From Beroe forskalii (taxonomy: Eukaryota > Ctenophora > Nuda > Beroida > Beroidae): 64,000 nucleotides of DNA. The stretch lies in assembly GCA_011033025.1 (NCBI GenBank), contig WFMF01000225.1, positions 186,001 to 250,000 of the forward strand. The letters run 5' to 3'. Below are positions 63,245 to 64,000 of the stretch, piece by piece. A model generated the notes under the pieces. The model saw nothing but the letters and a program-made list of their open reading frames with translations. It did no database searches and had not been told where the DNA came from. Both the position numbers and the translations under genes were made by a program. Within the stretch, counting starts at the first letter, position 1. Each line of letters begins with the position of its first letter.

Positions 63245-64000
63245 GTGAGAACTTTAAAAAGCTCATTTAGATATTTGAAACATTAGAAAATTATAATCTA
63301 TCAATTTAAGGAAAAAATGAACTATACCGAGCTTCGAATCGCACCAATGCCCCCAAAAGCTATGGCTGGAAGGGAGTAAGATACTAAGATTTATCACGAT
63401 CAAACATTCTTTCAAGGAATTCATATTCATTCCAAAACTACAGTGAAACAAGTTACATAGATTGATATGCCATGTCTGTCGAAATAAATTAGAAAAACAA
63501 AATTCAAATTGACAATTGTGTAAGAGCGCATGATGTAAATCTTAGCAAGAATTCCGTCAAACCATTGGAACGTTATGAAACTAAAAGCTATCTGTGATTC
63601 TGCAGAAGCTTTTATAGATTCTGCTAAGCAACTTTTAAAAGCTTTAACTACCATTTATCATTTTCATGACAGCCGTGTTTGTGTGACGTGTATATTTACT
63701 TTAACCTTAACTTAAACTAGTTCACATGATTTTCGAAAGCACCTGATTTTAATAAACTTTATCGAATCATGGAACGTTTTAACTTGCTCCCCAAGTAGTA
63801 CTGAAACAATTTAACCCATCAACTCATAAACTCGATACCCGTTTTTCCTGTAGCGCGACGGGTTAAGTTAAATTGAAGTAATAGCCGGGAGCGTCGAGAT
63901 TATACGTTGAATGATTAAGTTCGGCTTAATTAGTTCAATTGAGGAAGTACCTGATGCACCAAGTTCATAACGTAGATGGGTTAAATTGTTCACAAAACTA
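63245..64000 (+). other. Ig gene intron 6, 3' incomplete
   Basis: Starts with GTGAGA. No acceptor followed by an in-phase Ig frame was found before the window end; the MITE at 63805-63990 is the only structure. Confidence 0.5.
63805..63990. mobile_element. MITE-like inverted repeat (186 bp)
   Basis: AACAATTTAACCCATC and GATGGGTTAAATTGTT are perfect 16-bp inverted ends; the flanks TAGT and ACTA extend the symmetry. Confidence 0.78.

Overview
This window is nuclear DNA of an invertebrate animal. The evidence is split rhodopsin-like receptor genes with GT-AG introns and conserved splice phases, a split secreted or surface immunoglobulin-domain gene, AT-rich intergenic DNA full of palindromes, MITEs and DNA transposons, very long minisatellites, and two 100-base N gaps (13826-13925, 25639-25738). 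I cannot name the species or phylum.

Layout. 1-4285: a 54-bp satellite. 5400-11410: a 28-bp satellite with homogeneous flanks and a degenerate core. 12882-20293: an array of about 97-bp units, which are copies of the 3' splice site and first ~23 codons of the receptor gene that follows. It is interrupted by one gap and by a 1.7-kb transposon with 37-bp inverted termini. 20294-22794: GPCR-1, plus strand, four exons, intact, 414 residues. 23675-25326: a fold-back element with ~400-bp arms. 25739-27844: GPCR-2, minus strand, exons 1-4, cut by an N gap. 33126-36177: GPCR-3, minus strand, four exons, a very divergent receptor. 39270-50700: a decayed second copy of the block 25965-39268. It carries GPCR-2 and GPCR-3 pseudogenes and a 2.29-kb piggyBac-type TTAA insertion whose empty site survives in the first copy. 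50.7-56.8 kb: AT-rich DNA without recognisable genes. 56872-63244 and beyond: an Ig-domain gene, plus strand, six exons seen, with a 2.25-kb palindrome in intron 3.

Main observation. Exon edges of the receptor genes repeatedly sit inside tandem duplications that span the splice site, start codon or stop codon. Copy number runs from two (GPCR-1 introns 1 and 2) through three (GPCR-1 intron 3), about six (GPCR-2 exon 3) and about twelve (GPCR-3 start exon) to nearly sixty (GPCR-1 first coding exon). The genuine GPCR-1 exons remain open and in phase. This looks like a local, recurring amplification process, and it is the best candidate here for something undescribed.

Function. The receptors would be plasma-membrane 7TM sensors, with ligands unknown. 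The Ig gene encodes a signal peptide followed by two Ig-like domains, which suggests adhesion or recognition. Nothing links the genes into one pathway.
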